A stretch of DNA of 64,000 nt from Henriciella sp. (GTDB lineage Bacteria; Pseudomonadota; Alphaproteobacteria; Caulobacterales; Hyphomonadaceae), in the NCBI RefSeq assembly GCF_029937755.1, contig NZ_JAPYPG010000010.1, forward strand, positions 18,783 through 82,782, read 5' to 3'. A program made the position numbers and the translations under genes. This document shows, one piece after another, positions 34,116-41,454 of this stretch. Within the stretch, counting starts at the first letter, position 1, and every line of letters starts with the position of its first letter. The notes beneath the pieces were generated by a model. That model searched no databases and was not told the origin of the DNA. It saw only the letters and a program-made list of their open reading frames with translations.

Positions 34116-34668
34116 ATACCCCAAGCGGACACCTCCGCCAGAGTCCCCGCCGGGACAGGACTGGTGATACACGGGCGCCATGCCACAGCCGCCGTGACGG
34201 GGTTCGACATACGCATCGGCTTAATGGCGTCAATCCCGGCTCATTTTCCATTCGCGCACGCAGGCGTCCCGCTCCCTGTGCCGTTCGTGCGCGTGCGCCG
34301 GGGGGCGATGGTTTTGCCGTCCCCCGGCGCGTCCCTGTTTGCGCTTCGCTCGTGCGTCGTCCCCCCACCCAGCCTGGGCGAAGTGCAAGAGCCGGAGGCG
34401 GCAGTCCCCGCTGTCTCCGGCTCAGTAATGCCCGTGGGCGAGAGCCTCGAAAATTCGAGTTCACGGCAAGAGCCGGGCGAGGGGTCAACTCCCTTCTCGT
34501 CCGGCTCGCTTCTATCATTCAGCGTGCGCTCGATTTCGACCCCGATGCGCAGCTGTCTTATCGCTTGTTCCAAGAGAGCCAGACCCTCGCTGTAGGCGGT
34601 TCTGGCTCTCGCATCTGTCGTCATGGCGGCTCCGTTTTCTCTGCCTCGTCTCCACGGAGGTCAATCTG
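34116..34668. other. hairpin-rich region without a convincing gene
   Basis: About 550 bases with long open frames on both strands but Arg/Pro/Ser-rich, non-protein-like translations. Four strong inverted repeats lie in the right half: 34389-34423 (8-bp outer and 5-bp inner stem), 34446-34459 (6 bp), 34470-34507 (12 bp with one G-T), and 34574-34610 (10 bp perfect). Three share the arm GAGCC. A structured RNA or a replication origin is possible. Confidence 0.55.
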
Positions 34669-35061
34669 ATGGAGACGACGATGCATTCCAATTCCGAAAT
34701 CGGCGACACTTTGCTGACCGAGATCGTTTCGCGCCGCTGGGCGCGTTTTCAGGCCGCAAGGTGGCCGTCAGGGGAAGTGCAGGCGGCAGACCTGCAGGCC
34801 CGCAAGGTGGTGGTCGATACCCGCACCGTGAGCGGCTGGCGCCAAGGCCAGCTGCCATCCAACAAACATAAACTTCAGCTGATCCGCGCTGGCTTCAAGT
34901 CAATGCTCGACCGGGCTTACGAGCCTGCCGAAGCCGCCGGGCGCATGGCTGATCTGGAGGCCCAGGTTGAAACTCAGAAAGCCGCTGCCGCAGCAGCCGA
35001 GAGAGAGCTCGCCCTCATTCGTAAAGCGCTGGCTGGCTTCAGCGATGATCTGGAGGGCTGA
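34669..35061 (+). CDS. phage protein with C-terminal coiled coil
   Basis: A 130-residue protein: an N-terminal part containing VDTRTVSGWRQGQLPSNKHK that looks like a DNA-binding helix pair, then an Ala/Glu coiled coil (EAQVETQKAAAAAAEREL). CGGAGG lies 8-13 bases before the ATG. Possible small regulator; function unknown. Confidence 0.65.
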   Translation: METTMHSNSEIGDTLLTEIVSRRWARFQAARWPSGEVQAADLQARKVVVDTRTVSGWRQGQLPSNKHKLQLIRAGFKSMLDRAYEPAEAAGRMADLEAQVETQKAAAAAAERELALIRKALAGFSDDLEG

Positions 35062-35149
35062 GCGCAAGCTCGACCTCTCCAACCGTATTCGCCGCAGCGC
35101 TGAGCGCCTGATGGCCAGAGCAAGGGAGGTGCTGAAAGATGAGCGATAG
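35045..35149 (+). CDS. 34-residue basic peptide bridging two genes
   Basis: A short ORF (MIWRAERKLDLSNRIRRSAE at the start) that overlaps the stop of the upstream gene and the start of the ParB-like gene. The packing is typical of phage operons, but the length makes it uncertain. Confidence 0.35.
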   Translation: MIWRAERKLDLSNRIRRSAERLMARAREVLKDER

Positions 35150-35990
35150 TCTGAAACTCATTTCTGAGCTTGCGACCGGGCTCAACTCTGGTGATCCATC
35201 TGAGGACATCGGAACGCCGGGCCGTGTTGATCGTGTGTCGGTGTTGGATCTGATAATCGACACTCGCTATCAGCGCACGATTGAAGCGGCAGGTGCGCGG
35301 AATATTCGTCGTATTGTCGAGGGCTTTCGCTGGGAGAAGTTCGAGCCTCTCATTGTTGCCCCATCCCCGGACTGGCCCGGGAAATACGCAGTCATTGACG
35401 GCCAGCACCGGGCGCTTGCTGCGTGGCTTCATCCGGATATCAACACAGTGCCTGCCGTGGTTCATGAGTTGAACCCGCGCGAGCAGGCGCGCGCCTTCCG
35501 TGACGTGAACAAGAACAGGACCAAGATTGGGCCGCTGCACATCTATCGCGCAGGCCTGATTTCTGGTGATCCCTCCGCGATTGGCATTCAGGCCGTCACC
35601 AATGCGGCGAGTGTCGAGGTCGCGCGCTTCAACTTGTCCAAGGCCAACATGCAGCCTCACCAGCTTGTCTGCGTGAACGCAGTTGGCAAGGCGCTCAAGC
35701 GCTCCGGCTTCGAAGCCGTGTCCCGGGCGCTTCTTTGTCTACGTCGCGCCGCGAAAGGCTGTGACTGTTCTTTGATGTCAGCCTGGGCCGTTCAGGTTGT
35801 CTCGATATGCCTCGCCTCGCATCGGTCCATTTCGAATGATGCCATGGTTGATGTGCTTCAGTCGGTTGATCTGGACACAGAGGTTAAGGACCGGGCCGAC
35901 GAGTTGGCGGAATCCTACGCGAAGAAGATGGCCACCGGCGCTGATGTTCTTGCGCGGATGGTTCAGTCCGCAGGGGCGATTGCCGCATGA
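35139..35990 (+). CDS. ParB-like nuclease-domain protein
   Basis: A 283-residue protein with the ParB/Srx fold: the conserved IDGQHRALAAWL (about residues 87-98), preceded by DTRYQRTIE and FEPLIVAP. No ParB centromere-binding HTH follows; the C-terminal half is helical. Phage relatives (DUF6551-like) occur in early regions with unknown roles, possibly DNA nicking or CTP-binding. Overlaps the next gene by 4 bases. Confidence 0.82.
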   Translation: MSDSLKLISELATGLNSGDPSEDIGTPGRVDRVSVLDLIIDTRYQRTIEAAGARNIRRIVEGFRWEKFEPLIVAPSPDWPGKYAVIDGQHRALAAWLHPDINTVPAVVHELNPREQARAFRDVNKNRTKIGPLHIYRAGLISGDPSAIGIQAVTNAASVEVARFNLSKANMQPHQLVCVNAVGKALKRSGFEAVSRALLCLRRAAKGCDCSLMSAWAVQVVSICLASHRSISNDAMVDVLQSVDLDTEVKDRADELAESYAKKMATGADVLARMVQSAGAIAA

Positions 35991-36439
35991 GAGACGAACG
36001 CTTCTTCTGCCGGCACTGTGAAATGCAACGCCCGGGTCCACCGAAAATCATGCCGCCGGGGTCTATCCCCTTAACTGGCTGCGAGTCCTGCAAGACCGCC
36101 GCTCTCGCGCGCGGCCCGAATGCCAAGACCAACTTCCACGTTGAACGCAACCACAAGGCAGGCGGAACCTCTGCGCAAGCGGCACAGGCTGCTGCTGAGG
36201 GCGCACGTCTCGGAGACCTTCACCGCCGGATATGGAAGGCGCTGGCTGAGAAGCCGATGACGGCCGATGAGGTGGCCCGCGAACTCGGAATTGTCCTGAA
36301 CACATCTAGGGCCAGGCTGTCGGACCTCAAGTCCGCTGGCTTTGTCGAGCCGACCGGAGAGCACCGCGAAACAGAAACGGGCCGCATGGCTGACGTTCTC
36401 CGCGCTGTCTCGAAGGCAGAGCAGGGGAGGGCTGCTTAG
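35987..36439 (+). CDS. zinc-finger/winged-helix phage protein
   Basis: A 150-residue protein with an N-terminal CRHC and a CESC that could form one zinc site, and a C-terminal winged helix (MTADEVARELGIVLNTSRARL, then SDLKSAGFVEPTG). Likely DNA-binding. Overlaps the ParB-like stop. Confidence 0.7.
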   Translation: MRDERFFCRHCEMQRPGPPKIMPPGSIPLTGCESCKTAALARGPNAKTNFHVERNHKAGGTSAQAAQAAAEGARLGDLHRRIWKALAEKPMTADEVARELGIVLNTSRARLSDLKSAGFVEPTGEHRETETGRMADVLRAVSKAEQGRAA

Positions 36440-36976
36440 ATGGGCAAGCGCTCTGACTTCGCTCGCCTCAAAGGCGACTTCTACCGCACACCAAAGGCTG
36501 CGGTTATTCCGCTTGTTCCGCACCTGCCTGAGCGGTTCCTTTACTCCGAGCCCTGCGCCGGTGATGGCTGTTTGATTGAACACCTTCGGGCACTGCATCA
36601 GCAGGGCTGGTGCGTTCAAAGTGACGACATCGATCCGAAGCATGATCGGGTTAATGAAAGGGACGCGCTGTCCCCGGACTGGTCTTTGTCGCCCGAAGCG
36701 GACTTGATCATCACGAACCCGCCGTGGACCCGCGAAATCCTGCATCCGATGATCGAGCGCTTCTCTGCGCTTCGGCCAACATGGCTGCTGTTCGACGCCG
36801 ACTGGATGCACACACATCAGGCCCGCCCATACCTCGCATTCTGCCGGAAGATCGTCTCTGTCGGTCGCGTCAAATGGATCGCGGACTCTCCGCACACCGG
36901 CAAGGATAACGCTGCCTGGTATCTCTTTGACCAGTCCAGCGAAGGCGCTGCCGAGTTCATCGGGAGGGCTGCCTGA
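36440..36976 (+). CDS. putative SAM-dependent DNA adenine methyltransferase
   Basis: A 178-residue protein with SAM motif I as SEPCAGDG and catalytic motif IV as ITNPPW. The short length and the absence of an adjacent restriction enzyme suggest an orphan phage methyltransferase. Specificity is unknown. Lies directly after the zinc-finger protein and overlaps the next start (TGATG). Confidence 0.75.
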   Translation: MGKRSDFARLKGDFYRTPKAAVIPLVPHLPERFLYSEPCAGDGCLIEHLRALHQQGWCVQSDDIDPKHDRVNERDALSPDWSLSPEADLIITNPPWTREILHPMIERFSALRPTWLLFDADWMHTHQARPYLAFCRKIVSVGRVKWIADSPHTGKDNAAWYLFDQSSEGAAEFIGRAA

Positions 36977-37125
36977 TGACCCGCTCCGACAATCTCCGCC
37001 CCCTCTCCAAGCGCGCTGAAAAAGCCGCAAAGGCTATCGAGCGAAAGACACGCCGGGAGGAGCCGGGCGGACCGGATACGCCAGAAAGTGTACACGCCCC
37101 GACCCCGCTTAAGGAGGTGTCATGA
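36976..37125 (+). CDS. small basic phage protein
   Basis: A 49-residue protein (MTRSDNLRPLSKRAEKAAKA at the start), with start and stop overlapping both neighbours. Too short for the usual gene length cut-off but well packed. Function unknown. Confidence 0.5.
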   Translation: MTRSDNLRPLSKRAEKAAKAIERKTRREEPGGPDTPESVHAPTPLKEVS

Positions 37126-37424
37126 AAACCGAACTTGAACAAGCCGTGAGCCTTGTTGCTGGAGGCGCCACGTATGGCGATGCAGCGACACAGCTGGGGC
37201 TGACCAGAAACCAAGTTGCCGGCGCCTGCCACAGAGCAGGCTTCACGACCGGGAAAGGGCGCAGCCAAGGAAAGGGCAGGCCAGTGCCCGCTCGGATCGC
37301 GATGGCCCAAGAGGCTGTCAGGGCTCACCCTACACTTCGGGCGGCTGCCGATGCGCTGGGTATGTCCGCCTCCACGCTCAAAGACTGGCGCGATCGGTAC
37401 TTCACGGTCGGAGCGTCATCATGA
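37122..37424 (+). CDS. double HTH protein, GcrA-like
   Basis: A 100-residue protein with two helix-turn-helix regions. The first (AATQLGLTRNQVAGACHRAG) resembles the DNA-binding part of the cell-cycle regulator GcrA; the second is LRAAADALGMSASTLKDW. A regulator of phage or host genes is likely. AAGGAGG lies about 4-10 bases upstream of its ATG, inside the preceding small gene. Confidence 0.65.
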   Translation: MKTELEQAVSLVAGGATYGDAATQLGLTRNQVAGACHRAGFTTGKGRSQGKGRPVPARIAMAQEAVRAHPTLRAAADALGMSASTLKDWRDRYFTVGASS

Positions 37425-37543
37425 ACCGCATCGAACACCCCTGGCACGTCCGCGTTGGCGCGGCCCTCTGCCTCGTCTCTGCAATCGCTGTCTTCGCCAC
37501 TCTGGTGAAGCTGGTGAACTGGATGCTGGGGATTGGGGGATGA
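37421..37543 (+). CDS. 40-residue single-pass membrane protein
   Basis: One hydrophobic helix (about 12-36). Starts inside the preceding stop context (ATGA overlap) and ends overlapping the RusA start. Function unknown. Confidence 0.45.
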   Translation: MNRIEHPWHVRVGAALCLVSAIAVFATLVKLVNWMLGIGG

Positions 37544-37914
37544 GGTTCCGCACGCTCCCCATCCCGCCGTCGGTCAATGGCATGTTCCCCGGCAAGGCCC
37601 GCCGCCACAAGTCCGCGGACTACAAGGCATGGATCGAGCATGCCGGCTGGGTGCTGGAGACGGCGCGCATTCCCCCGGTGATCGGCCCGTTCGCCCTGCA
37701 TATCCGCCTGCCGGTGAAGATGAGGGGCGATATCGGGAACCGCGAGAAAGCGATCAGCGATCTGCTCGTCAAGCACGGCGTCACCCCCGACGACTCCAAG
37801 ACCTGGCGCATCACCATCGAACGCCACCCGAACGTACGCGACTGCTCATGCCAGTTCGCCCTTACCGAAATCGACCCCAACACTGGCGCTGAACGCGCCG
37901 AGGAGGCTGCGTGA
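37540..37914 (+). CDS. rusA: RusA-family Holliday junction resolvase
   Basis: Cleaves four-way DNA junctions as a dimer. The 124-residue protein has the family layout: PPSVNGMF near the N-terminus and the acidic core MRGDIGNREKAISDLL followed by VTPDDSK. The usual D-x-D-N reads D-I-G-N, so the second acidic residue is replaced, while the later Asp pair remains. ATGA overlap at both ends. Confidence 0.85.
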   Translation: MRFRTLPIPPSVNGMFPGKARRHKSADYKAWIEHAGWVLETARIPPVIGPFALHIRLPVKMRGDIGNREKAISDLLVKHGVTPDDSKTWRITIERHPNVRDCSCQFALTEIDPNTGAERAEEAA

Positions 37915-38456
37915 AACCTACCGCTGAACAAATAGACGACATGGTCGACGCATTCGAAGAAGGCATGCTCCCTAACCTCGTAGAAGAATTTGAGGCTCAG
38001 CGGGTAGAGGGGCTTCGCGCCCTGCTGCACGAGTGCGAGAGCCCAATCGAATGCAAGCTCGCCTACGCACTGGCTGCCCAGCGCGGCAATCTCATGGAAT
38101 ATGATTGGGTCAGTGGCAAGAAGCGTAAATACTTCGCCGTTCTGCCCGCCGCCCTTCAGATAATTGCTCAATATCCGATTGGCCGGTTCCGCGTCGATTT
38201 CGCCATTAAGGCTCCGCTCTGGAACGGCCCGGCGCTCCAGGTTGCCATTGAGTGCGACGGGCATGACTTTCACGAGCGCACAAAGCAGCAGGCCGCACGA
38301 GACAGATCCAAGGATCGACTACTGACCCAAAAAGGTTGGACCGTCCTGCGCTTCACTGGGTCCGAGATCCACAACAAGCCGGCCGAGTGCGCCAAGGACG
38401 TATCGAAAACCGTTGAGGCATTCCTGATCGACGACTGGAGGCGCGCCAATGGCTAA
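37911..38456 (+). CDS. DUF559/Vsr-like endonuclease-domain protein
   Basis: A 181-residue protein whose second half fits the DUF559 nuclease: CESPIECKLAYAL (Glu), GRFRVDFAI (Asp), QVAIECDGHDFHERTKQQAA and KGWTVLRFTGSEI. The fold is shared with Vsr repair endonucleases. It lies after the Holliday resolvase and before the DUF1376 protein in the rightward early operon. Probably DNA-cleaving; target unknown. Confidence 0.82.
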   Translation: MKPTAEQIDDMVDAFEEGMLPNLVEEFEAQRVEGLRALLHECESPIECKLAYALAAQRGNLMEYDWVSGKKRKYFAVLPAALQIIAQYPIGRFRVDFAIKAPLWNGPALQVAIECDGHDFHERTKQQAARDRSKDRLLTQKGWTVLRFTGSEIHNKPAECAKDVSKTVEAFLIDDWRRANG

Positions 38457-39168
38457 GCTTCCATACGTCCCGCTCTATCTCGATGCGTTCGGCAGTGCCG
38501 TCGCTCACCTTTCTCTGGAAGAAGAGGGCGCTTATTTCCGTCTCCTTCGTCTGTGCTGGGAAACCCCCGGATGTACGATCCCGACTGACCCGAAGTGGAT
38601 CGCTCGCAAGTTGCGGGTGAACACGGAGGAATATCAGAACGCGGTCGTGCCGATCCTCAAGGAGTTTTTCAGCACACGTCGGGGCCGGTACTACCAGAAG
38701 CGCCTGCTGGCCGAATACGTCAAAGCTAACGACAAAGTTCGGGCACGTTCGGAAGCAGGAAAAGCAGGTGCTGCCGCCAAGCATCGGAAAACAAAGAAAA
38801 AAGAGCCTGACAAACGCAGCGATTTGCCAAAGCAAACGCATGGCATACCAGAACCAGAAGGTTCTGGTAGAACCCTTACAGGTTCTACCATGAACCTACC
38901 GCCTGACGGCGCGCTTGCCTTGGAGAGGCTACGCGCCGCAGCGGTAACGGAGCACGCCGCGAGCGAAGTCGAAGGCCTCATAGGCTGCATCACCGCATGG
39001 GATGACGGGACGTTCCACGTCACCGGCAAGTATGCGCAGGACCGCTTTTCCGAAAGCCTCTCTCGCGAACTTCGAGCCGAAGGGCTCACCCTGGCGATCG
39101 GATCGAGGAAGCCGAAGGCGGACAAGCCATCGCCCAAATTCACAGCAATCGAGGGAGGGAAATCATGA
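38449..39168 (+). CDS. DUF1376 (YdaU-like) protein, probable replication role
   Basis: A 239-residue protein. The N-terminal DUF1376 winged domain reads PYVPLYLDAF, HLSLEEEGAYFRLLRLCW and IARKLRVNTEEY. A basic linker (KHRKTKKKEPDKR) and a C-terminal domain follow. Such proteins occupy the replication-initiator position of many lambdoid phages. Placed just before the GapR-like and DnaA-domain genes. Confidence 0.82.
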   Translation: MAKLPYVPLYLDAFGSAVAHLSLEEEGAYFRLLRLCWETPGCTIPTDPKWIARKLRVNTEEYQNAVVPILKEFFSTRRGRYYQKRLLAEYVKANDKVRARSEAGKAGAAAKHRKTKKKEPDKRSDLPKQTHGIPEPEGSGRTLTGSTMNLPPDGALALERLRAAAVTEHAASEVEGLIGCITAWDDGTFHVTGKYAQDRFSESLSRELRAEGLTLAIGSRKPKADKPSPKFTAIEGGKS

Positions 39169-39260
39169 CCCGCCGCATCGACTGGCCGGCCGTTCTGATC
39201 TGGCTCGCATACACCGCCATTTTCATCGCGCTACTGACAGGAGGAGACACCAATGCCTGA
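39165..39260 (+). CDS. 31-residue membrane peptide
   Basis: [20 protein letters not shown] and a short tail: one hydrophobic helix, ATGA overlap with the upstream gene and an overlap with the next start. Function unknown. Confidence 0.4.
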   Translation: MTRRIDWPAVLIWLAYTAIFIALLTGGDTNA

Positions 39261-39627
39261 CGACCACAAAATGAGCCTTCAGGTGCCGGGCCAGGATCCG
39301 GTCCATTTCACCAGCAGCCAGCTTCATCAGGCCGCTGAAATGTTCGGCGATCAGGACTTCGGCACAAAGCCGCCCTTCGACCCGGATCGTCTGGCGCCGG
39401 CTGCGCGCGAAAAGCTGCGGCTGACCGTTGAGCGTATCGAGCGCCTCGAAGAGGAAAAGAAGGAAGTCGCCGACCAGATCAAGGATGTCTACGCCGAGGC
39501 AAAGGCCATGGGCTACTGCACGAAGACGCTGCGGTCTGTGGTGAAGCTTCGGAAGCAGGACCGCGACGAGCGCCAGGAAGCGGAGTCCCTGCTCGAAACC
39601 TACATGATCGCGCTGGGGGAAATCTGA
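39253..39627 (+). CDS. GapR-family (DUF2312) nucleoid-associated protein
   Basis: A 124-residue protein whose C-terminal 75 residues are the GapR fold: [40 protein letters not shown] and [19 protein letters not shown]. Host GapR clamps over-twisted, AT-rich DNA and stimulates topoisomerases. The phage copy has an extra N-terminal segment of about 45 residues. It directly precedes the DnaA-domain gene, so it may help phage replication or capture host GapR functions. Confidence 0.88.
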   Translation: MPDDHKMSLQVPGQDPVHFTSSQLHQAAEMFGDQDFGTKPPFDPDRLAPAAREKLRLTVERIERLEEEKKEVADQIKDVYAEAKAMGYCTKTLRSVVKLRKQDRDERQEAESLLETYMIALGEI

Positions 39628-39998
39628 TGGCCTTCGACATTCCCCAGACCCCGAAAGACCGCCTGCTATCCGAGGCCCTCGATGCGGCGTCGCTGTACTT
39701 CAGCCGGCCAAACGCATCTGGCGCGATAGCAGCCGAGCCGATCACGAAAGCCCGCGTCCTCGACCGCTGCAAGGCCCGCTACAACGTCTGGCCGCGTCAA
39801 TGGTGCATGGCCTACATCCGCTGGAAATACCCGGAGATGAGCTATCCACGCATCGCCCGCATCTTCCGCATGAAGGACCACACCACCATCATGCATGCGA
39901 AGGAAGCGGCGAAGGAGAGATACCCCGACGCCATTTTCTGCCAGCCGGTTGATGAAGCCATCGGAGACCGTCTCGAAGCTCTGGGGCTGGCATCATGA
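39627..39998 (+). CDS. free-standing DnaA domain IV-like protein
   Basis: A 123-residue protein whose residues about 55-100 match the DNA-binding domain of DnaA: RQWCMAYIRWKYPEMSYPRI followed by ARIFRMKDHTTIMHA, with the hallmark DHTT at 84-87. No AAA+ domain is present. It could mark phage sites for the replication machinery or occupy host DnaA boxes. Start and stop touch both neighbours. Confidence 0.85.
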   Translation: MAFDIPQTPKDRLLSEALDAASLYFSRPNASGAIAAEPITKARVLDRCKARYNVWPRQWCMAYIRWKYPEMSYPRIARIFRMKDHTTIMHAKEAAKERYPDAIFCQPVDEAIGDRLEALGLAS

Positions 39999-40228
39999 AG
40001 ACACTTCACGGCCCGCACACTGGCATCATCCAGCCATGGACCCGGAATAGGGGAACCCCGCCAACCGGCTCCTGCCAGCGCACCATCATTGTCGAGGGCA
40101 AGGCGAAGGTCTGCGGCAAGACCTGCAAGGGCCAGCTCTGCGACGAGCACAAGGGCTCTACCGCTCCGCTTGCCGGGGCAGGGCGGTGGCCGGGCGGGAA
40201 GGCTCAATCGAAGACAGGGAGGTTTTGA
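39995..40228 (+). CDS. small Cys-rich phage protein
   Basis: A 77-residue basic protein with CQRTIIVEGKAKVCGKTCKG and CDEH, arranged as a possible zinc site. ATGA overlap with the DnaA-domain gene. Function unknown. Confidence 0.6.
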   Translation: MKTLHGPHTGIIQPWTRNRGTPPTGSCQRTIIVEGKAKVCGKTCKGQLCDEHKGSTAPLAGAGRWPGGKAQSKTGRF

Positions 40229-40230
40229 AC

Positions 40231-40452
40231 ATGCATACAATGAAAGTGCATTTGCCAGACACGGCGTTCGCGCATCGCATGGGCTGGAAATACCACGTCC
40301 AGTGGTTCGATGCGGGCCGCCCGTGCTGGTATCGCCGCAGGACGCTAGCAGAGGCCTCCAGAGACTTTCACGACCTGATGGCGGAAGGTGCTTCCCCGTT
40401 CATCGTCGACGCCCTCACGGGTGAACCGGTTAAAGCGGAGGCTGCTCGATGA
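40231..40452 (+). CDS. small phage protein, unknown
   Basis: A 73-residue protein (WKYHVQWFDAGRPCWYRRR) preceded by AGGGAGG. Overlaps the next start by 4 bases. Confidence 0.6.
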   Translation: MHTMKVHLPDTAFAHRMGWKYHVQWFDAGRPCWYRRRTLAEASRDFHDLMAEGASPFIVDALTGEPVKAEAAR

Positions 40453-40646
40453 AGAGACACGGCGAAATCTCTATCCGGCAGTGGTGTGACGGTAAGTGGC
40501 GCAGGACTTTCCATACCGGGCCGGGCGGTCCTGATGGGCTGGCCTACGATCTCCACTCACCGGGATTTGAGATCCGCGAAGGTGCCGAAACGTACCGGTT
40601 CCAAGGAGAGGTTGCGAAACGGCGTGAGCCGGTGGAGGCGGGATGA
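40449..40646 (+). CDS. small phage protein, unknown
   Basis: A 65-residue basic protein (ISIRQWCDGKWRRTFHTG) in a run of 4-base-overlapping genes. Function unknown. Confidence 0.6.
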   Translation: MKRHGEISIRQWCDGKWRRTFHTGPGGPDGLAYDLHSPGFEIREGAETYRFQGEVAKRREPVEAG

Positions 40647-40912
40647 TGGATGTGAAGGGACTTGCCGAACTTTGCCTCGCTGGCCCTCACGCCCTGCTCG
40701 TGATCCCGAAGCCGATAGCCTTCAAGCCGGGAGAGCGCATCAGGCTTGCCGGAAGGTCCGGGCCGCTTGGGCGCGTTCTCAATGTCAAAGAGAACGGCGA
40801 CAGGCTCGATGTCTGCGCGAGCTTCGATTCCACTGAAATCCTGCGCTGGCTTGTCGGGAACGGGATGGTTCGGCTGGCGTCAAAACAAACGATTCACGGG
40901 GACGCACAATGA
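40643..40912 (+). CDS. small phage protein, unknown
   Basis: An 89-residue protein with a beta-rich middle (GERIRLAGRSGPLGRVLNV). Start and stop overlap both neighbours. Function unknown. Confidence 0.6.
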   Translation: MMDVKGLAELCLAGPHALLVIPKPIAFKPGERIRLAGRSGPLGRVLNVKENGDRLDVCASFDSTEILRWLVGNGMVRLASKQTIHGDAQ

Positions 40913-41454
40913 CCACAGCAACCCTACGGAGGCCCTCATTGGCCAAGAGACCCGGCAGAAAACGCAACCTCAAAGCCAAGCGCTATCCGAACGGCAGCGT
41001 CCACCGCCATGATGAGCGTGTCGGCCCGACGCCGGAGCTTGAAGCGCGGAGGAAGGCGTTGCTCGGATCGAAGAACGCCGCTGGTGAGACAGACTGCGTG
41101 CTCGATCACCTCGCATCGCCCGTCAGCCAGGTTCTCACGCAGAAGCAGGCCGAGGCGGGCAGGCGGTATGCGACGGCCCGTCTGCGCGCGCTCAGGGCGG
41201 CGGGCGTGTCTCCGGAAGCGAAGTCGCCTCGCATGGCTGAACGGATCGGCGGCTCACCGGCCCCGGCATGGGTTGGTGACGACGGCAAGGCGGCGCACTA
41301 TTGGCGGAAGGCAAGACAGTGTGTTTTCGACTGTGGCGGCGACGTTCGGCGGATCATCGAGAAGGTCTGCATCGACAACTGCCACCCGAAAGCGCACGAG
41401 GTCCGCAGGCTTCGCATTGGCCTCGACGCGCTGGTGCGGATGTGGAGGATTTGA
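40909..41454 (+). CDS. basic phage protein near the late control region
   Basis: A 181-residue protein: strongly basic N-terminus (RPGRKRNLKAKRYPNGS), a helical middle and a C-terminal part with CVFDCGGDVRRIIEKVC and CHPKAHEVRRLRIGL. It is one of two genes just before the late operon, so a late-gene regulator is possible by position only; no antiterminator family recognised. Confidence 0.6.
   Translation: MTTATLRRPSLAKRPGRKRNLKAKRYPNGSVHRHDERVGPTPELEARRKALLGSKNAAGETDCVLDHLASPVSQVLTQKQAEAGRRYATARLRALRAAGVSPEAKSPRMAERIGGSPAPAWVGDDGKAAHYWRKARQCVFDCGGDVRRIIEKVCIDNCHPKAHEVRRLRIGLDALVRMWRI

Noticed and set aside
34479..34495. A tRNA T-arm-like sequence, suggesting a phage tRNA
   Set aside because: The only matching acceptor strand is about 100 bases upstream, giving about 131 bases, and no D-arm or anticodon arm fits between.
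34241..34624. A 127-residue leftward frame in the same region
   Set aside because: The first 40 residues look plausible, but the rest is low-complexity, and no start signal or operon context supports it.
34112..34669. A 185-residue rightward frame downstream of the cro region
   Set aside because: Its translation is Arg/Pro/Ser-rich, with none of the usual composition of a folded protein, and it crosses four strong hairpins.
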